DNA of 64,000 nt. It comes from Rhabditoides inermis. Its lineage: Eukaryota; Nematoda; Chromadorea; Rhabditida; Rhabditidae. Within the stretch, counting starts at the first letter, position 1; each line of letters starts with the position of its first letter. Shown piece after piece: positions 37,550 to 53,255 of this stretch. The stretch is taken from assembly GCA_963966185.1 (NCBI GenBank), contig CAWZYM010000476.1, forward strand, positions 20,333 to 84,332. Reading direction: 5' to 3'. The position numbers were made by a program, and so were the translations under genes. A model generated the notes under the pieces. The model did not search any database, had not been told where the DNA came from, and was given only the letters and a program-made list of their open reading frames with translations.

Positions 37550-39053
37550 GCCGCTCCGCGCGCCTCCGCGGTCAAAGTATATCAGTATATCAGTAATAAT
37601 AAGAATATATTGATCACTGCTACTGATATGAATTTTATCCGACTCTCTGATTGTTCATTTTCTCGTATGCACATAGAAAGCGCTCCGGCACGCTTCGCGC
37701 GCCTCCGCGGTCAAAGCCGATCAGTAGATCAGTAATTATAATAATATATTGAACACTGATACTGATATGCATTCTTTCCTACTCTCTGATCTTTCACTCT
37801 CTCGTATGCACATAGAGGGCGCTCCGGCACGCTTCGCGCGCCTCCGCGGTCAAAGTATATCAGTATATCAGTAATAATAAGAATATATTGATCACTGCTA
37901 CTGATATGAATTTTCTCCGACTCTCTGATCGTTCATTCCTCGTATGCACATAGAGGGCGCTCCGACACGCTTCGCGCGCCTCCGCGGTCAAAGTCGATCA
38001 GTAGATCAGTACTTATGATAATACATTGATCACTGATACTGATATGCATTTTCTCCGACTCTCTGATCTTTTACTCTTTCGTATGCACATAGAAGGCGTT
38101 CTGGCACACTCCGCGGTAAAAGCATATCAGTAGCTGGTTGGCAAATATAATGATCACTGATACTGATATGCATTTTCTCCTACTCTCTGATATTTTACTC
38201 TCTCGTATGCACATAGAGGGCGCTCTGGCACGCTTCGCGCGCCTCCGCGGTCAAAGCCGATCAGTAGATCAGTAATTATAATAATACATTGATCACTGAT
38301 ACTGATATGCATTTTCTCCGACTCTCTGATTTTTTACTCTTTCATATGCACATAGAAGGCGCTCCGGCACGCTTCGCGCGCCTCCGCGGTCAAAGCCGAT
38401 CAGTATATCAGTAATTATAATGAAACATTGATCACTGCTACTGATATGAATTTTCTCCGACTCTCTGATCTTTCACTCTCTCGTATGCACATAGAAAGCG
38501 ATCCGGCACGCTCCGCGCGCCTCCGCGGTCAAAATATATCAGTAGATCAGTAATAGTAAGAATACATTGATCACTGCTACTGATATGAATTTTCTCCGAC
38601 TCTCTGATCTTTCACTCTCTCGTATGCACATAGAAAGCGCTCCGGCACGCTCCGCGCGCCTCCGCGGTCAAAATATATCAGTAGATCAGTAATAGTAAGA
38701 ATGCATTGATCACTGCTACTGATATGAATTTTCTCCGACTCTCTGATCGTTCACTTTCTCGTATGCACATAGAAAGCGCTCCGGCACGCTCCGCGCGCCT
38801 CCGCGGTCAAAATATATCAGTAGATCCGTAATAGTAAGAATGCATTGATCACTGCTACTGATATGAATTATCTCCGACTCTCTGATATTACACTCTCTCC
38901 TATGCCTTTAGAGGACGCTCCGGCACGCTACGCGCGCCTCCGCGGTCAAAGCCGATCAGTACATCAGTAATTATAATAATATATTGAACACTGATACTGA
39001 TATGCATTCTCTCCTACTCTCTGATCTTTCACTCTCTCGTATGCTCATAGAGG
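37550..39053. repeat. Minisatellite B, block 3
   Basis: About ten monomers of roughly 140-150 bp with GC-rich heads. One shortened monomer near 38100 carries the CACACTCCGCGG head and AGCTGGTTG of module Y, a B/Y hybrid. No gene is seen. Confidence 0.85.
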
Positions 39054-39180
39054 GCGCTCCGGCACACTCCGCGGTAAAAGCCTATCAGTAGCTGGTTGAC
39101 AATTTTTATTTATTAGAGATACAAAAATACTTTATAGTTATCACTGGTCTTATATTATAAAATTTAAGCGAGCGAGAGAG

Positions 39181-39228
<48 letters not shown>

Positions 39229-40244
39229 ATGAGCAGCTGGTTGACAATTATTATTATTTTTAGATCCCAGTAGACTTCATAGTTATCAATAATCTAAAAT
39301 CATAATATATAAGAGAGAGATAGAGGAAGAGAGGGAGAGAGAGAGAGAGAGAGACGTGAGAAGAGAGGGATAAGTAAAGGAGAGAGATGAGAAAAGGAGG
39401 TTACATAGTATTTCGCCTCGCCTCACTTCTATGATTGAATATAGAATGACGTGAGTGCATATAGTATTGTTTTATTGTATGTGCTCAGAAAATAGTTTGT
39501 TGGAGTGTGGTGTGCTGTTTCGTAGTGCATGGTGATACTCTCGCTCATTTGCACAATTGACTGTCTCTTTCTCTGACATCAGACAGCTGGACTGGCAGCT
39601 GGCGCACTCTCACCTCGCCACACTCTCTCGTCGCGGGGCAATAAAACGACGTCGATTAGAGGAATTTAATTGATTGCAGGCGTCAGAGGTCACAAAAAGA
39701 TGCAAATTTTGGTAGAAGTGTAGTGGCCACCTATATGCATGTTGTAGTGAAGGGAGACCTTACACGATTGCCTAGTTTTCTTGAACAGCCCGCGACAACT
39801 GTTTGGTGTCGCCTCGCCTCGACTAAATCACTTCGTGAAAGGAAACCAGGAGGAATTATAAAAAGATTACGGGCAGATTTGTAGGTGAGGGAGTGTAGAG
39901 GAGTGACGTCGAAACCGTTTCTCGATAGCTGAAGTCTGCGATCCGCAGTACTCGTTCTTGTAAGGTCTACTCGCCGCACCCGATTCGCCAGTGACCCGTC
40001 TCTTCATCTGACACACTATTTCGCTGCTTTTCTGTCTGACTCTCTCCGATTACGCGCTATTTCGTCGGACATTCTGGAGCTTATAGCTCCGCGGATATGA
40101 GAGATAACGAGCTGAAAATTGGAATCCTGCATCTCGGGACCGAGACCATCGGATCGATGTCACGTTTGGCTAGATAGGAGTAGTGGCTGGCGCGGTAGAG
40201 CGATGGACGTACGGAAACCATAGGGCATTTTGCACTTACACCCG
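39054..40244 (-). repeat. Module Y2
   Basis: Second copy of module Y. It carries an internal partial duplication: AGCTGGTTGACAATT and a GA-rich run occur twice (about 39089-39224 and 39233-39370). The rest follows Y1 closely and ends ...ACTTACACCCG at 40244. Confidence 0.8.
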
Positions 40245-42672
<2,428 letters not shown>

Positions 42673-42787
42673 GCGTTCCGGCACACTCCGCTCCGCGGTA
42701 AAAGCCTATCAGTAGCTGGTTGACAATTTTTATTTATTAGAGATACAAATATAATTTATAGTTATCACTGGTCTCATATTATAAAAT

Positions 42788-42839
<52 letters not shown>

Positions 42840-42848
42840 GAAAGAAAT

Positions 42849-42886
<38 letters not shown>

Positions 42887-42910
42887 GAGAGAGAGAGAGA
42901 GATATAAGAA

Positions 42911-42941
<31 letters not shown>

Positions 42942-43818
42942 CGAAAAAAGAGGGATGAGAAAAGAAGGTTACATAGTATTTCGCCTCGCCTCACTTCCTG
43001 ATTGAATATAGAATGTCGTTAGTGCATACAGTTATATTTGTATTGTATTTGCTCAGAATATAGACTTTGCACAGTTTGTGGAGTGTGGTGAGCTGTTTCG
43101 TAGTGCATGGTGCTGTTCTCGCTCATTTGCACAATTTACTGTTTCTTTCTCTAACAGCAGACAGACTGGCAGCTGGCGCACTCTCACCTCGCCACACTCT
43201 CTCGTCGCGGGGCAATAAAACGACGTCGATTAGAGGAATTTAATTGATAGCGAGCGTCAGAGGTCACAAAAAGATGCAAATTTTGGTAGAAGTGTAGTGG
43301 CCACCTATTTGCATGTTGTAGTAAAGGGAGACCTTACACGGTTGCCTAGTTTTCTTGAACAGCCCGCGACAACTGTTTGGTGTCGCCTCGCCTCGACTAA
43401 ATCACTTCGTGAAAGGAAACCAGGAGGATTTATAAAAAGATTACGGGCAGATTTGTAGGTGAGGGAGTGTAGAGGAGTGACGTCGAAACCGTTTTTCGAT
43501 AGCTGAAGTCTGCGATTCGCAGTACTCGTTCTTGTAAGGTCTACTCGCCGCAGCCGATTCGTCAGTGACCCGTCTCTTCATCTGACACACTATCTCGCTG
43601 CTTTTCTGTCTGACTCTCTCGGATTACGCGCTATTTCGTCGGACCTTCTTGAGCTTATAGCTCCGCGGATATGAGAGATAAAGATCTGAAAATTGGAATC
43701 CTGCATCTCGGGACCGAGACCATCGGATCGATGTCACGTTTGGCTAGATAGGAGTAGTGGCTGGCGCGGTAGAGCGATGGACGTACGGAAACCATAGGGC
43801 ATTTTGCACATACACCCG
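42673..43818 (-). repeat. Module Y3
   Basis: Third copy of module Y, with GA-rich runs at about 42789-42950 and the same conserved body. It ends ...ACATACACCCG directly against satellite A. On the minus strand this is the 5' start of the whole 23-kb block. Confidence 0.8.
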
Positions 43819-46800
43819 AACACCGTATTCGACGAGCAAATTCAGACGACTGATAAGAAACAGTGGCCGATGTGAGTGATGTGCATGCAAGTGGTTGTGT
43901 TCATAGATTAGGGATAACCATATAGGATTTGGCCGTGATAGCAGACACTCCCTCCTCCATCCCTGACATACTGGGGTCATATGAAACACCGTATTCGACG
44001 AGCAAATTCAGATTACTGATAAGAAACAGTGGCCGATGTGAGTGATGTGCATGCAAGTGGTTGTGTTCATAGATTAGGGATAACCATATAGGATTTGGCC
44101 GTGACAGGAGACACTCCCTCCTCCATCCCTGACATACTGTGGTCATATGAAACACCGTATTCGACGAGCAAATTCAAATTACTGATAAGAAACAGTGGTC
44201 GATGTGAGTGATGTGCATGCAAGTGGTTGTGTTCATAGATTAGGGATAACCATATAGGATTTGGCCGTGATAGCAGACACTCCCTCCTCCATCCCTGACA
44301 TACTGGGGTCATATGAAACACCGTATTCGACGAGCAAATTCAGATTACTGATAAGAAACAGTGGCCGATGTGAGTGATGTGCATGCAAGTGGTTGTGTTC
44401 ATAGATTAGGGATAACCATATAGGATTTGGCCGTGATAGCAGACACTCCCTCCTCCATCCCTGACATACTGGGGTCATATGAAACACCGTATTCGACGAG
44501 CAAATTCAGATTACTGATAAGAAACAGTGGCCGATGTGAGTGATGTGCATGCAAGTGGTTGTGTTCATAGATTAGGGATAACCATATAGGATTTGGCCGT
44601 GATAGCAGACACTCCCTCCTCCATCCCTGACATACTGGGGTCATATGAAACACCGTATTCGACGAGCAAATTCAGATTACTGATAAGAAACAGTGGCCGA
44701 TGTGAGTGATGTGCATGCAAGTGGTTGTGTTCATAGATTAGGGATAACCATATAGGATTTGGCCGTGACAGCAGACACTCCCTCCTCCATCCCTGACATA
44801 CTGTGGTCATATGAAACACCGTATTCGACGAGCAAATTCAAATTACTGATAAGAAACAGTGGTCGATGTGAGTGATGTGCATGCAAGTGGTTGTGTTCAT
44901 AGATTAGGGATAACCATATAGGATTTGGCCGTGATAGCAGGCACCCCCTCCTCCATCCCTGACATACTGGGGTCATATGAAACACCGTATTCGACGAGCA
45001 AATTCAGATTACTGATAAGAAACAGTGGTCGATGTGAGTGATGTGCATGCAAGTGGTTGTGTTCATAGATTAGGGATAACCATATAGGATTTGGCCGTGA
45101 CAGCAGACACTCCCTTCTTCATCCCTGACATACTGGGGTCATATGAAATTTTTCGACGAGCAAATTCAAATTACTGATAAGAAACAGTGGTCGATGTGAG
45201 TGATGTGCATGCAAGTGGTTGTGTTCATAGAATAGGGATAACCATATAGGATTTGGCCGTGATAGCAGACACTCCCTCCTCCATCCCTGACATACTGGGG
45301 TCATATGAAACACCGTATTCGACGAGCAAATTCAGATTACTGATAAGAAACAGTGGTCGATGTGAGTGATGTGCATGCAAGTGGTTGTGTTCATAGATTA
45401 GGGATAACCATATAGGATTTGGCCGTGATAGCAGGCACCCCCTCCTCCATCCCTGACATACTGGGGTCATATGAAACACCGTATTCGACGAGCAAATTCA
45501 AATTACTGATAAGAAACAGTGGTCGATGTGAGTGATGTGCATGCAAGTGGTTGTGTTCATAGATTAGGGATAACCATATAGGATTTGGCCGTGATAGCAG
45601 ACACTCCCTCCTCCATCCCTGACATACTGGGGTCATATGAAACACCGTATTAAACAAGCAAATTCAGACGACTGATAAGAAACAGTGGTCGATGTGAGTG
45701 ATGTGCATGCAAGTGGTTGTGTTCATAGATTAGGGATAACCATATAGGATTTGGCCGTGATAGCAGACACTCCCTCCTCCATCCCTGACATACTGGGGTC
45801 ATATGAAACACCGTATTCGACGAGCAAATTCAAATTACTGATAAGAAACAGTGGTCGATGTGAGTTATGTGCATGCAAGTGGTTGTGTTCATAGATTAGG
45901 GATAACCATATAGGATTTGGCCGTGATAGCAGACACTCCCTCCTCCATCCCTGACATACTGGGGTCAAATTCAGATTACTGATAAGAAACAGTGGTCGAT
46001 GTGAGTGATGTGCTGCATGCAAGTAAATGTGTTCATAGATTAGGGATAACCATATAGGATTTGGCCGTGATAGCAGACACTCCCTTCTCCATCCCTGACA
46101 TACTGGGGTCATATGAAACACCGTATTCGACGAGCAAATTCAGATTACTGATAAGAAACAGTGGCCGATGTGAGTGATGTGCATGCAAGTGGTTGTGTTC
46201 ATAGATTAGGGATAACCATATAGGATTTGGCCGTGATAGCAGACACTCCCTCCTCCATCCCTGACATACTGGGGTCAAATTCAGATTACTGATAAGAAAC
46301 AGTGGTCGATGTGAGTGATGTGCTGCATGCAAGTAAATGTGTTCATAGATTAGGGATAACCATATAGGATTTGGCCGTGATAGCAGACACTCCCTTCTCC
46401 ATCCCTGACATACTGGGGTCATATGAAACACCGTATTCGACGAGCAAATTCAGATTACTGATAAGAAACAGTGGTCGATGTGAGTGATGTGCATGCAAGT
46501 GGTTGTGTTCATAGATTAGGGATAACCATATAGGATTTGGCCGTGATAGCAGACACTCCCTCCTCCATCCCTGACATACTGGGGTCATATGAAACACCGT
46601 ATTCGACGAGCAAATTCAGATTACTGATAAGAAACAGTGGTCGATGTGAGTGATGTGCATGCAAGTGGTTGTGTTCATAGATTAGGGATAACCATATAGG
46701 ATTTGGCCGTGATAGCAGACACTCCCTCCTCCATCCCTGACATACTGGGGTCATATGAAACACCGTATTCGACGAGCAAATTCAGATTACTGATAAGAAA

Positions 46801-49800
46801 CAGTGGCCGATGTGAGTGATGTGCATGCAAGTGGTTGTGTTCATAGATTAGGGATAACCATATAGGATTTGGCCGTGATAGCAGACACTCCCTCCTCCAT
46901 CCCTGACATACTGGGGTCAAATTCAGATTACTGATAAGAAACAGTGGTCGATGTGAGTGATGTGCATGCAAGTGGTTGTGTTCATAGATTAGGGATAACC
47001 ATATAGGATTTGGCCGTGATAGCAGACACTCCCTCCTCCATCCCTGACATACTGGGGTCATATGAAACACCGTATTCGACGAGCAAATTCAGATTACTGA
47101 TAAGAAACAGTGGCCGATGTGAGTGATGTGCATGCAAGTGGTTGTGTTCATAGATTAGGGATAACCATATAGGATTTGGCCGTGATAGCAGACACTCCCT
47201 CCTCCATCCCTGACATACTGGGGTCAAATTCAGATTACTGATAAGAAACAGTGGTCGATGTGAGTGATGTGCATGCAAGTGGTTGTGTTCATAGATTAGG
47301 GATAACCATATAGGATTTGGCCGTGATAGCAGACACTCCCTCCTCCATCCCTGACATACTGGGGTCATATGAAACACCGTATTCGACGAGCAAATTCAGA
47401 TTACTGATAAGAAACAGTGGCCGATGTGAGTGATGTGCATGCAAGTGGTTGTGTTCATAGATTAGGGATAACCATATAGGATTTGGCCGTGACAGCAGAC
47501 ACTCCCTCCTCCATCCCTGACATACTGTGGTCATATGAAACACCGTATTCGACGAGCAAATTCAAATTACTGATAAGAAACAGTGGTCGATGTGAGTGAT
47601 GTGCATGCAAGTGGTTGTGTTCATAGATTAGGGATAACCATATAGGATTTGGCCGTGATAGCAGGCACCCCCTCCTCCATCCCTGACATACTGGGGTCAT
47701 ATGAAACACCGTATTCGACGAGCAAATTCAGATTACTGATAAGAAACAGTGGTCGATGTGAGTGATGTGCATGCAAGTGGTTGTGTTCATAGATTAGGGA
47801 TAACCATATAGGATTCGGCCGTGATAGCAGACACTCCCTTCTCCATCCCTGACATACTGTGGTCATATGAAACACCGTATTCGACGAGCAAATTCAGATT
47901 ACTGATAAGAAACAGTGGTCGATGTGAGTGATGTGCATGCAAGTGGTTGTGTTCATAGATTAGGGATAACCATATAGGATTTGGCCGTGACAGCAGACAC
48001 TCCCTTCTTCATCCCTGACATACTGGGGTCATATGAAATTTTTCGACGAGCAAATTCAGATTACTGATAAGAAACAGTGGTCGATGTGAGTGATGTGCAT
48101 GCAAGTGTTTGTGTTCATAGAATAGGGATAACCATATAGGATTTGGCCGTGATAGCAGACACTCCTTTCTCCATCCCTGACATACTGGGGTCATATGAAA
48201 CACCGTATTCGACGAGCAAATTCAAATTACTGATAAGAAACAGTGGTCGATGTGAGTGATGTGCATGCAAGTGGTTGTGTTCATAGATTAGGGATAACCA
48301 TATAGGATTTGGCCGTGATAGCAGACACTCCCTCCTCCATCCCTGACATACTGGGGTCATATGAAACACCGTATTCGACGAGCAAATTCAAATTACTGAT
48401 AAGAAACAGTGGTCGATGTGAGTGATGTGCATGCAAGTGGTTGTGTTCATAGATTAGGGATAACCATATAGGATTTGGCCGTGATAGCAGACACTCCCTC
48501 CTCCATCCCTGACATACTGGGGTCATATGAAACACCGTATTCGACGAGCAAATTCAGACGACTGATAAGAAACAGTGGTCGATGTGAGTGATGTGCATGC
48601 AAGTGGTTGTGTTCATAGAATAGGGATAACCATATAGGATTTGGCCGTGACAGCAGACACTCCCTTCTTCATCCCTGACATACTGCGGTCATACGAAACA
48701 CCGTATTCGACGAGCAAATTCAGATTACTGATAAGAAACAGTGGTCGATGTGAGTGATGTGCTGCATGCAAGTAAATGTGTTCATAGATTAGGGATAACC
48801 ATATAGGATTTGGCCGTGATAGCAGACACTCCCTTCTCCATCCCTGACATACTGGGGTCATATGAAACACCGTATTCGACGAGCAAATTCAGATTACTGA
48901 TAAGAAACAGTGGCCGATGTGAGTGATGTGCATGCAAGTGGTTGTGTTCATAGATTAGGGATAACCATATAGGATTTGGCCGTGATAGCAGACACTCCCT
49001 CCTCCATCCCTGACATACTGGGGTCAAATTCAGATTACTGATAAGAAACAGTGGTCGATGTGAGTGATGTGCTGCATGCAAGTAAATGTGTTCATAGATT
49101 AGGGATAACCATATAGGATTTGGCCGTGATAGCAGACACTCCCTTCTCCATCCCTGACATACTGGGGTCATATGAAACACCGTATTCGACGAGCAAATTC
49201 AGATTACTGATAAGAAACAGTGGTCGATGTGAGTGATGTGCATGCAAGTGGTTGTGTTCATAGATTAGGGATAACCATATAGGATTTGGCCGTGATAGCA
49301 GACACTCCCTCCTCCATCCCTGACATACTGGGGTCATATGAAACACCGTATTCGACGAGCAAATTCAGATTACTGATAAGAAACAGTGGTCGATGTGAGT
49401 GATGTGCATGCAAGTGGTTGTGTTCATAGATTAGGGATAACCATATAGGATTTGGCCGTGATAGCAGACACTCCCTCCTCCATCCCTGACATACTGGGGT
49501 CATATGAAACACCGTATTCGACGAGCAAATTCAGATTACTGATAAGAAACAGTGGCCGATGTGAGTGATGTGCATGCAAGTGGTTGTGTTCATAGATTAG
49601 GGATAACCATATAGGATTTGGCCGTGATAGCAGACACTCCCTCCTCCATCCCTGACATACTGGGGTCAAATTCAGATTACTGATAAGAAACAGTGGTCGA
49701 TGTGAGTGATGTGCATGCAAGTGGTTGTGTTCATAGATTAGGGATAACCATATAGGATTTGGCCGTGATAGCAGACACTCCCTCCTCCATCCCTGACATA

Positions 49801-52079
49801 CTGGGGTCATATGAAACACCGTATTCGACGAGCAAATTCAGATTACTGATAAGAAACAGTGGCCGATGTGAGTGATGTGCATGCAAGTGGTTGTGTTCAT
49901 AGATTAGGGATAACCATATAGGATTTGGCCGTGATAGCAGACACTCCCTCCTCCATCCCTGACATACTGGGGTCAAATTCAGATTACTGATAAGAAACAG
50001 TGGTCGATGTGAGTGATGTGCATGCAAGTGGTTGTGTTCATAGATTAGGGATAACCATATAGGATTTGGCCGTGATAGCAGACACTCCCTCCTCCATCCC
50101 TGACATACTGGGGTCATATGAAACACCGTATTCGACGAGCAAATTCAGATTACTGATAAGAAACAGTGGCCGATGTGAGTGATGTGCATGCAAGTGGTTG
50201 TGTTCATAGATTAGGGATAACCATATAGGATTTGGCCGTGACAGCAGACACTCCCTCCTCCATCCCTGACATACTGTGGTCATATGAAACACCGTATTCG
50301 ACGAGCAAATTCAAATTACTGATAAGAAACAGTGGTCGATGTGAGTGATGTGCATGCAAGTGGTTGTGTTCATAGATTAGGGATAACCATATAGGATTTG
50401 GCCGTGATAGCAGGCACCCCCTCCTCCATCCCTGACATACTGGGGTCATATGAAACACCGTATTCGACGAGCAAATTCAGATTACTGATAAGAAACAGTG
50501 GTCGATGTGAGTGATGTGCATGCAAGTGGTTGTGTTCATAGATTAGGGATAACCATATAGGATTCGGCCGTGATAGCAGACACTCCCTTCTCCATCCCTG
50601 ACATACTGTGGTCATATGAAACACCGTATTCGACGAGCAAATTCAGATTACTGATAAGAAACAGTGGTCGATGTGAGTGATGTGCATGCAAGTGGTTGTG
50701 TTCATAGATTAGGGATAACCATATAGGATTTGGCCGTGACAGCAGACACTCCCTTCTTCATCCCTGACATACTGGGGTCATATGAAATTTTTCGACGAGC
50801 AAATTCAGATTACTGATAAGAAACAGTGGTCGATGTGAGTGATGTGCATGCAAGTGTTTGTGTTCATAGAATAGGGATAACCATATAGGATTTGGCCGTG
50901 ATAGCAGACACTCCTTTCTCCATCCCTGACATACTGGGGTCATATGAAACACCGTATTCGACGAGCAAATTCAAATTACTGATAAGAAACAGTGGTCGAT
51001 GTGAGTGATGTGCATGCAAGTGGTTGTGTTCATAGATTAGGGATAACCATATAGGATTTGGCCGTGATAGCAGACACTCCCTCCTCCATCCCTGACATAC
51101 TGGGGTCATATGAAACACCGTATTCGACGAGCAAATTCAAATTACTGATAAGAAACAGTGGTCGATGTGAGTGATGTGCATGCAAGTGGTTGTGTTCATA
51201 GATTAGGGATAACCATATAGGATTTGGCCGTGATAGCAGACACTCCCTCCTCCATCCCTGACATACTGGGGTCATATGAAACACCGTATTCGACGAGCAA
51301 ATTCAGACGACTGATAAGAAACAGTGGTCGATGTGAGTGATGTGCATGCAAGTGGTTGTGTTCATAGAATAGGGATAACCATATAGGATTTGGCCGTGAC
51401 AGCAGACACTCCCTTCTTCATCCCTGACATACTGCGGTCATACGAAACACCGTATTCGACGAGCAAATTCAAATTACTGATAAGAAACAGTGGTCGATGT
51501 GAGTGATGTGCATGCAAGTGGTTGTGTTCATAGATTAGGGATAACCATATAGGATTTGGCCGTGATAGCAGACACTCCCTCCTCCATCCCTGACATACTG
51601 GGGTCATATGAAACACCGTATTAAACAAGCAAATTCAGACGACTGATAAGAAACAGTGGCCGATGTGAGTGATGTGCATGCAAGTGGTTGTGTTCATAGA
51701 TTAGGGATAACCATATAGGATTTGGCCGTGATAGCAGACACTCCCTCCTCCATCCCTGACATACTGGGGTCATATGAAACACCGTATTCGACGAGCAAAT
51801 TCAGATTACTGATAAGAAACAGTGGCCGATGTGAGTGATGTGCATGCAAGTGGTTGTGTTCATAGATTAGGGATAACCATATAGGATTTGGCCGTGATAG
51901 CAGACACTCCCTCCTCCATCCCTGACATACTGGGGTCATATGAAACACCGTATTCGACGAGCAAATTCAGATTACTGATAAGAAACAGTGGCCGATGTGA
52001 GTGATGTGCATGCAAGTGGTTGTGTTCATAGATTAGGGATAACCATATAGGATTTGGCCGTGATAGCAGACACTCCCTC
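43819..52079. repeat. Satellite A array, third segment (~50 monomers)
   Basis: The array resumes with AACACCGTATTCGACG, exactly the bases that should follow CATATGA at 20745. Rare variants shared with the left array occur here in greater number: a 25-bp deletion giving GGGGTCAAATTCAG (45961, 46271, 46914, 47221, 49021, 49667, 49971) and TGCTGCATGCAAGTAAATG (46011, 46321, 48761, 49070). Another variant, ATGAAATTTTTCGACG, is at about 45145, 48035 and 50784. The array stops after CACTCCCTC at 52079. Confidence 0.97.
45985..51480. repeat. Higher-order repeat of satellite A, 2,749 bp, two tandem copies
   Basis: Variants at about 46033, 46343, 46675, 46982, 47289, 47455 and 48037 return in order 2,749 bp later. 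The unit is about 17 monomers, several of them with the 25-bp deletion, which explains why it is not a multiple of 166. Copy edges are approximate (about 45985-48733 and 48734-51480). Confidence 0.8.
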
Positions 52080-52810
52080 TGTCGAGAACAATACTATTCC
52101 TACGTCTAGGAACGTACCGTCCCGGTCCGTCCAATCCCTCATCTACGCGCTTCCCCACACATCGGCCAAACATAAACATAACAATAAACAGGAATCGCCG
52201 AAGATTGAGGAGACAACGAAGATCGCAGAGGAACCGCCATCAGACCAGTACACAATATGAGAGAGAGAGATTTACTATACGCAACATAACATAAACATAG
52301 ACACACACTCTATACCGCTGTCTTTTCGCTACTGCCATTTTTCCTCTCTCCCGCTCTCTCTCCCGAGAGGGCGGTGCTTGCCTTTCCGTCTCGTTCACGT
52401 CTCCTGTGGAGACTGCATTTACCACACTCCCCCGCCCAAAAAGGAATGGTGTGCAGGGGGGGCATGCGTCTCTGAAGAGAGTTATTGGAGAGGCGCGGAC
52501 AAGCGTGTGTCATCGAGGGGAGCACATGTGGTCAAAGTCATGTGGTGTACATGGGTGTGAAAGGAATAAGGAATGGGGAAAGGTTATGGTTCCATGTGCT
52601 CCAGGCTTACACTGTCACTTGCAACAGCCATCCAGGATGGTGTTTTACTGTTCTTGCTATTCTAATACTTATGTGCTATCTGTGACAGTGTGTTGTTCGC
52701 GATGTATACGATAATAGCGTAGTACATTATACGAGATTGTTATGTAATATGAGTAAGTAATGACGGAATCTAATAGGTGGGACTGCATAATTATTACAAC
52801 ACTTTACAGA
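52080..52810. other. Single-copy-looking DNA, no confident gene
   Basis: It begins abruptly at the satellite edge. A plus-strand open frame runs out of the satellite to a stop at about 52258 and is followed by a GAGAGAGAGAG purine run. This could be the tail of a truncated retroelement frame, but nothing in it is recognisable. A C/G-rich stretch (about 52430-52470) and a frame at 52485-52685 ending in a hydrophobic run (GWCFTVLAILILMCYL) are also present; neither is supported as a gene. Confidence 0.4.
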
Positions 52811-53014
52811 ATGCCGAGTGGAGAGAAGGTGTGGTGCGACATCGATGACTGTCCGAGCCATCGCTGCATCTTCGACGAGCAGTGAGTAGTAAATGAACTT
52901 GTCTGTAAATAGGAATTTTAATGTTCTAGGGACCTGTCGGTCGTTTGTGACCGAGCCGCCTATCTCAGTCTCTATCTGATGATCGTTGTCATCTTTCTGC
53001 TATTGATCCACTGA
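52811..53014 (+). CDS. Possible two-exon small membrane protein (hypothetical)
   Basis: ATG at 52811 follows a TTTACAG acceptor-like site (52803-52809). Exon 1 (52811-52881) ends at a GTGAGT donor; a 48-bp intron ends in TTCTAG at 52929; exon 2 (52930-53014) ends in TGA. The predicted product is about 51 residues, with three cysteines in its first 20 residues (CDIDDC, then RC) and one hydrophobic segment at the C-terminus (YLMIVVIFLLLIH), so it would be tail-anchored if real. An AATAAA follows 42 bp after the stop. Not recognised; splice sites, intron size and poly(A) signal agree, but the coding length is too short to exclude chance. Confidence 0.25.
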
Positions 53015-53055
53015 TCGATTGACTCTTGTTGAGCTGTTGTTTATTCTGACTGCAG

Positions 53056-53061
53056 AATAAA
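53056..53061 (+). promoter_or_regulatory. Poly(A) signal AATAAA
   Basis: A canonical AATAAA on the plus strand, 42 bp after the stop of the small gene model and about 200 bp before the start of the zinc-knuckle gene model. It could serve the former, or belong to a long terminal repeat upstream of the latter. Confidence 0.35.
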
Positions 53062-53255
53062 CCTTGTTGCATATCTGAGTTGAGCCTTCGTATTGACTAT
53101 CAGCCCTGACTGACCGGAAGGGGTAGGGTAATTAATTTTGTGTCTGGTCTCTCATACCCTCTCGCCGTTCCGTGACCTCATCATGGGCTGGAGGGGCGGG
53201 ACCATCCGCTCGGCTCCTATCCTCAGTCTGCTATTGCTACTGCTCAGACTGAGCT

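Larger units (their letters stand above)
35317..40244 (-). mobile_element. Helitron-like element E6b (~4.9 kb): Y2, minisatellites B and C, X2
   Basis: On the minus strand it begins TCGGGTGTAAGTGCAAAATG, preceded by the host bases CAGTGA, and ends in the CTAG-armed hairpin at 35317-35337. Its 5' junction cuts a minisatellite B monomer at the natural A/TC step, as expected for Helitron insertion between A and T. Inside are module Y2 (39054-40244), minisatellite B (37550-39053), minisatellite C (35891-37549), more B with a CT run, and module X2. No gene is seen. Confidence 0.55.

Noticed and set aside
52240..52714. Short frames with cysteine-rich or hydrophobic ends
   Set aside because: Overlapping frames on both strands compete, none has a domain, and no splice or poly(A) context supports one over another.
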